From NCBI GenBank assembly GCA_030831135.1, contig JAURLR010000380.1, forward strand, positions 1 through 10,371: a DNA stretch of 10,371 nucleotides, given 5' to 3'. Of this stretch, positions 7,105 to 10,371 are shown one piece after another. Each line of letters opens with the position of its first letter. Position 1 is the stretch's first letter. The translations under genes were made by a program, and so were the position numbers. The notes beneath the pieces were generated by a model. It was not told the DNA's origin, ran no database searches, and saw only the letters and a list, made by a program, of their open reading frames with translations. Origin of the DNA: Alphaproteobacteria bacterium (GTDB taxonomy: Bacteria > Pseudomonadota > Alphaproteobacteria > UBA6615).

Positions 7105-8181
7105 ATGACCACACCGCAACTGACCGACCTTCTGGAACGCGGTGACCGGACACCGAATTTCTTCCTGCCCGATCAGCGTGATGTGATCATCAACCTGGCG
7201 GACAAGGCGCGTGGCGGGCCGTTGTTCATTTTTTTGTTTCCGACCCAGAAGGATCCCGGCGCGCTGGCAGAATTTCAGGCGATGCTGGCCGCCGCCCCGG
7301 GCATGCTCGAAGCCAGTGCACATCTGTTTGCCATAACAGCCGATCCGGTTCCGCTGGTCCAGAAGCTGGCAGAGGCGCACCAGCCCGATTTCTTTGTCCT
7401 GTCCGACAAGGACAAGAAGGTTGCGACGCGCTTCGGGGCGCGCGGCAAACTGATTGGCTTTGTTTGCGGGCCGGACCAACGTATCCATTCGGTGCTGCGC
7501 CCCGGTGACACACCGATTGCTCAGCGCGCGGCAGAAGACATATCCGCAATGGCCGATGTCGCGCCATTTCCGGCATCCCTGCACCCGCCCATTCTTGTCC
7601 TGCCGGAGGTGTTTTCCCCGGATTTCTGCAAGTGGCTGATCGAACAGTTCGAGACACGCGGCAATGAACCATCGGGCACCCTGCGCATGAGCGAAGGGAA
7701 AATGGTCCATGACACGAGTGGACAGAACAAACGGCGGCGCGATCATCACGTCGTCGATAAAGACCTTATGAGTGCGATCGGCAGCCGGATCGAACGACGG
7801 GTGCTGCCGGAAATCCAGCGGGCATTCCATTGCCCGATCCGGTTCGTCGAGGAGTTCAAGATCGTGCGTTACGACGCCGATATCGGCGGTTTCTTCCGCC
7901 CGCATCGCGACAACACGTCTCTGGGAACCGCCCACCGCCGCTTCGCCATGACGTTGAACCTCAACGCCGAGGACCATGAGGGTGGGGATTTGCGGTTTCC
8001 CGAATACGGATATGCCAGCTACCGCCCGCGTACGGGCGAGGCCGCGATCTTCTCCTGCGATCTTCTGCACGAGGCAACCGACGTCACCAAGGGGTCCCGC
8101 TACGTGCTGCTGTCCTTCATGTATGACGAGAAGGGCCGACAGATTCTCGAGCGCTACCAGCAGACCCGGCCAAACGGCTGA
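7105..8181 (+). CDS. 2OG-Fe(II) dioxygenase with cysteine-less peroxiredoxin-like N-domain
   Basis: This is a 358-residue two-domain protein without signal peptide or membrane segment. Residues about 10-150 follow the AhpC/TSA (peroxiredoxin) pattern: an N-terminal DRTPNFFLPDQ, a strand LFIFLFP, and a late GFVCGPDQRIHSVLRPGD. At the active-site motif (family FYP...TPxCTxE), this protein reads FPTQKDPGALAE (45-56), so Thr is Asp50 and the peroxidatic Cys is Ala53. Peroxidase activity of the usual kind is therefore unlikely. Residues about 160-345 form a prolyl-4-hydroxylase-like domain with iron ligands His267, Asp269 (HRD) and His322, and the 2-oxoglutarate-binding Arg332 (GSRY), all intact. 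It should hydroxylate a protein or small molecule using O2 and 2-oxoglutarate; the substrate is unknown. It is the last gene of the operon, nine bases after folC with a GAGGAG RBS, and ends at a terminator. Domain limits are estimates by eye. Confidence 0.87.
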   Translation: MTTPQLTDLLERGDRTPNFFLPDQRDVIINLADKARGGPLFIFLFPTQKDPGALAEFQAMLAAAPGMLEASAHLFAITADPVPLVQKLAEAHQPDFFVLSDKDKKVATRFGARGKLIGFVCGPDQRIHSVLRPGDTPIAQRAAEDISAMADVAPFPASLHPPILVLPEVFSPDFCKWLIEQFETRGNEPSGTLRMSEGKMVHDTSGQNKRRRDHHVVDKDLMSAIGSRIERRVLPEIQRAFHCPIRFVEEFKIVRYDADIGGFFRPHRDNTSLGTAHRRFAMTLNLNAEDHEGGDLRFPEYGYASYRPRTGEAAIFSCDLLHEATDVTKGSRYVLLSFMYDEKGRQILERYQQTRPNG

Positions 8182-8201
8182 TCCGCCCGACCGGCCAAAC
8201 A

Positions 8202-8228
8202 AAAACCCCGCCGAAATGGCGGGGTTTT
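8202..8228. terminator. Bidirectional intrinsic terminator between convergent genes
   Basis: A perfect 11-bp inverted repeat, AAAACCCCGCC (8202-8212) and GGCGGGGTTTT (8218-8228), flanks the five-base loop GAAAT. The GC-rich stem followed by T on each strand is the form of a Rho-independent terminator. It sits 20 bases after the dioxygenase stop and 22 bases before the end of trxA on the other strand, so one element can serve both converging transcripts. Confidence 0.92.
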
Positions 8229-8250
8229 CATGATGCGATGCGTCTCCGGT

Positions 8251-8571
8251 CTAGAGAACCGAATCGACCCAATCATATATCTGGCTTTTGGGAAGGCTGC
8301 CCACTTTCATCGACGCCACCTGACCATCCTTGAACAGGAGCAGGGTCGGGATTCCGCGCACGCCGTATTTGGACGGGGTCATCGGGTTGTCATCGATGTT
8401 GAGTTTGGCGACCACAATCAAGCCGTCCTTGTCGTCGGACAGCTCCTCGAGGGTCGGACCGATCTGCTTGCAGGGGCCACACCACTCGGCCCAGAAGTCG
8501 ACGAGCACGGGCTTGTCGGACTGCAGGACGTCGGTTTCGAAGGAGTCGTCGGTAATCGCTTTGGACGGCAT
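8251..8571 (-). CDS. trxA: Thioredoxin 1
   Basis: TrxA is the general cytosolic disulfide reductant, kept reduced by thioredoxin reductase. The 106-residue product has the canonical WCGPC active site (30-34), the buried Asp25 in VDFWAEW, and the cis-proline Pro75 in RGIPT. The open frame reaches a TTG at 8622, but those 17 residues are not thioredoxin-like. The ATG at 8571 gives the family N-terminus and is preceded by AGAGG at six bases (plus-strand 8578-8582), which decides the start. It lies 116 bases downstream of addA on the same strand, as in many alphaproteobacteria, and has its own likely promoter in that gap. It faces the dioxygenase gene and shares its terminator. Confidence 0.97.
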   Translation of the reverse strand: MPSKAITDDSFETDVLQSDKPVLVDFWAEWCGPCKQIGPTLEELSDDKDGLIVVAKLNIDDNPMTPSKYGVRGIPTLLLFKDGQVASMKVGSLPKSQIYDWVDSVL

Positions 8572-8636
8572 GTTCAGCCTCTTTTGGTTGATTGGTTCGA
8601 ATACGGGAAATCCCGCATGCAATATCTTCTGAAATG

Positions 8637-8665
8637 AACCTAGGTTTGCATCCGGGTTGCGTCAA
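8637..8665 (-). promoter_or_regulatory. trxA: Candidate trxA promoter with palindromic -10 region
   Basis: Read on the minus strand, TTGACG (8665-8660) is followed by a 17-base spacer and TAGGTT (8642-8637). The -35 matches five of six consensus bases; the -10 is poorer. Transcription would start near 8630, giving a leader of about 60 bases. AACCTAGGTT (8637-8646) is a perfect 10-bp palindrome covering the -10, possibly an operator. A short inverted repeat CGGGA/TCCCG (8604-8615) lies in the leader. The gap contains no terminator for addA, so read-through from addA can also supply trxA. Confidence 0.55.
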
Positions 8666-8687
8666 GAATGGCGCCATACTCGCACGT

Positions 8688-10371
8688 TCAAACACTTGTG
8701 CGTAAATCAGGCCCGTGGAGATCGAGCAACGGATCTGGTATTTCCACCAGGCGAGCAGCATCGGTCCAGAGCAAATAGGCCCGCACCCTGTGCCCGGGCC
8801 AGGCATCCCGGATCACATGCCGGTAGGCTGCCATTTGGCGCAGATAGACCGCTGCCACAGCATCGGGATGATCGGGCGGCGGGCGGTTGGACTTGTAGTC
8901 AATGATCGATATTGACCCGTCATAAACCACCAGCCGGTCGATCTGACCAGAGATGACATTGACCGAACCATCCCGCCGGGGTGCGGTCCCGGTGATGGCA
9001 ACTTCGGCCACACTGCCCGGCCCGAACAGATGTGAGAATTCCGGCGCTTCGAGAACCGAGAAGACTTCCTCGGTGATCGCGTGCTGCCCGTCTTCGTTCA
9101 GTCCGAAGACAGGCCGCGCCAGATAGCGCAGGGCCGCGTCCCGACGGAACGAAGCCTCCAGTTCCGGCAACCATTGCAGGAGCCGATGGAGAATATTGCC
9201 CCGGACAAATCGCTGCGGATCCTCGGCCCGGTCGACAGGCGCGCGCACAGGCGGGTTCTCGCCCGGATCGGAAGGTGCGAGCGGACGCGGCGGGCTTGGC
9301 TCATCGGGTGCCGGCAAGCGCGCCCAGCCCGGAAGTACGGGAATGTCGGAAACCGGTACCGTATCCCGGTCACCGACCGGACCGCGTTGGGACGCCTCGA
9401 GCCGGAGCATCGTGGTCTCTGCCAGCCCGATTTCGGCCAGCAACGGCATTTCGACCGGCTGGGCAATTGCGTTCATCGCCGCCTGTACCAGCGCATACCA
9501 GGAACCTTCCCCCGGTTCGTTCCAGCCACACACGTAGAGCCGTTCCTCGGCCCGGGTCATGGCCACATAGAGCAACCGGCGGTGTTCTTCGAGTTGCCGC
9601 CGACGCACCGCGTCACGCAAGCCAAGGGTTTGCGTATCGGCATCATCCACCCGGGGCAGCCAGACCACGAAAGGGACACCATCGCTCTCTTCGTTCCAGA
9701 GCAGGCTCGGCAAATTGCGGGGCAACCGCGTGGTATCGGGCAGGAAGACAATCGGAGCCTCAAGCCCCTTGGCCCCGTGAACCGTCATCACCCGGACCGC
9801 GCCCCCTGTCTGATCAAGGTCCCGCTTCACTTCCGCCTGTCCGGCCGTCACCCAATGCAGGAAGCTTTGCAGCGATGGCGTATGGGAACTCTCGAAGGAC
9901 AGTGCCAGGGATAGGAATTCATCGATCGGGTCCGCCGCGTCCGGCCCCAGACGCGCGTAGATTCGCGCCCTCCCGCCCCGCGACAGCACCCCGGCAAACA
10001 GCTCATAGGGCCGCTCCAGATCGACCCGCCCACGCAGATCCTTGAGGTATTCGGCCGCCGACCCGAACTCCGGCGTTTCGCTGTGCCGTGCCTGCAGCGT
10101 CTCCCAGAGCGAGCGGTCGCCGCGGTCATAGGCGAGTTCGAACAGCATCTCCTCGTCAAACCCGAGAAGCGGGCTTTTCAGAAGCGTCGCGAGCGTCAGG
10201 TCATCCTCGGGCAGCAACAGGAACTCGCCCAGCGCGAGGAGGTCCATCACCGCAATCTGCTCGGTCAGCACCATGCGGTCGACACCGGCCACCGGGACGT
10301 TGCGGGTTTTCAGCGCGCGCACGAGGGATTCGACAAAGGCCCCGCGCTGGCGCACGAGTACAAGAATATCC
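8688..10371 (-). CDS. addA: Double-strand break repair helicase-nuclease AddA, C-terminal part
   Basis: AddA is the helicase-nuclease subunit of AddAB, the RecBCD counterpart that resects double-strand breaks for RecA. The visible 560 residues are open to the window edge (ending DILVLVRQRG at the cut), so the gene is partial; the N-terminal half with Walker A lies beyond. The UvrD/RecB-type helicase end shows TVHGAKGLE (191-199, numbered from the GTG at 10355) and motif VI LLYVAMTRAEERLYV (261-275). A proline-rich linker (about 347-373) leads to the RecB-family nuclease. There, GNILHRLL (His390), GQIDRL (Asp473), IIDYKSN (Asp486, Lys488) and QMAAY (Gln507, Tyr511) are all present, so the nuclease looks active. 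The PVAGVDRMVLTEQIAVMDL stretch is typical of alphaproteobacterial AddA. addB would be expected upstream, outside the window. trxA follows downstream. Confidence 0.95.
   Translation of the reverse strand, partial: DILVLVRQRGAFVESLVRALKTRNVPVAGVDRMVLTEQIAVMDLLALGEFLLLPEDDLTLATLLKSPLLGFDEEMLFELAYDRGDRSLWETLQARHSETPEFGSAAEYLKDLRGRVDLERPYELFAGVLSRGGRARIYARLGPDAADPIDEFLSLALSFESSHTPSLQSFLHWVTAGQAEVKRDLDQTGGAVRVMTVHGAKGLEAPIVFLPDTTRLPRNLPSLLWNEESDGVPFVVWLPRVDDADTQTLGLRDAVRRRQLEEHRRLLYVAMTRAEERLYVCGWNEPGEGSWYALVQAAMNAIAQPVEMPLLAEIGLAETTMLRLEASQRGPVGDRDTVPVSDIPVLPGWARLPAPDEPSPPRPLAPSDPGENPPVRAPVDRAEDPQRFVRGNILHRLLQWLPELEASFRRDAALRYLARPVFGLNEDGQHAITEEVFSVLEAPEFSHLFGPGSVAEVAITGTAPRRDGSVNVISGQIDRLVVYDGSISIIDYKSNRPPPDHPDAVAAVYLRQMAAYRHVIRDAWPGHRVRAYLLWTDAARLVEIPDPLLDLHGPDLRTSV

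Noticed and set aside
7000-8202. A 400-codon open frame on the minus strand across the dioxygenase gene
   Set aside because: The plus strand encodes a coherent two-domain protein with metal ligands and a strong RBS. The antisense frame has no domain and would run over the folC end and into the terminator side.
8572-8622. Upstream extension of trxA to a TTG, adding 17 residues
   Set aside because: The AGAGG six bases before the ATG at 8571 and the normal thioredoxin length support the shorter form.
8230-8637. A 135-codon open frame on the plus strand opposite trxA
   Set aside because: trxA on the minus strand has a canonical WCGPC site, RBS and neighbour. The plus-strand frame starts inside the terminator region without an RBS.
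9081-9914. A 277-codon open frame on the plus strand within addA
   Set aside because: It is opposite conserved AddA helicase and nuclease motifs, and its sequence is basic and low in recognisable structure.
10353-10355. GTG as the true start of addA
   Set aside because: The frame stays open to the window edge and codes for DILVL, a typical continuation of the AddA helicase core, so the GTG is an internal valine codon.

Overview
The window is a dense block of high-GC bacterial chromosome with housekeeping genes. It reads as an alphaproteobacterium, perhaps Rhodospirillales-like, although the order is only an inference. The evidence is the gene order pyrF-trpF-trpB-trpA-accD-folC followed by a convergent trxA-addA pair, the alphaproteobacterial type of AddA, the frequent GTG starts, and the tight stop/start overlaps. 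There are no tRNAs, rRNAs, insertion sequences, CRISPR arrays or signs of recent transfer. No stretch over about 120 bases lacks a gene.

Left part (1-8181, all on +). An AGE-family sugar epimerase/isomerase comes first; its ATG overlaps the stop of what may be an upstream gene cut by the window edge. A 79-base gap leads to pyrF (UMP synthesis), which overlaps trpF by 4 bases (GTGA). A 52-base gap with a perfect small hairpin and a promoter-like pair precedes trpB, which overlaps trpA by 4 bases (GTGA). accD follows after 18 bases with a strong ribosome binding site (RBS), folC overlaps accD by 11 bases, and a 2-oxoglutarate/Fe(II) dioxygenase starts 9 bases after folC with a GAGGAG RBS. This looks like one long anabolic operon joining pyrimidine, tryptophan, fatty-acid and folate synthesis, with the dioxygenase as its last gene.

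Right part (8251-10371, on -). A perfect 11-bp hairpin flanked by A and T runs separates the two convergent units and should stop transcription from both sides. Thioredoxin (trxA) lies downstream of addA, the C-terminal half of which is in the window. A 116-base gap between them carries a good candidate promoter for trxA, with a 10-bp perfect palindrome over its -10.

The most interesting item is the terminal operon gene (7105-8181). Its C-terminal half is a prolyl-4-hydroxylase-like dioxygenase with a complete metal and 2-oxoglutarate site. Its N-terminal half has a peroxiredoxin-like fold in which the peroxidatic cysteine has become alanine. I found no strong evidence of an entirely undescribed multi-gene system; the rest is conserved core metabolism and DNA repair.
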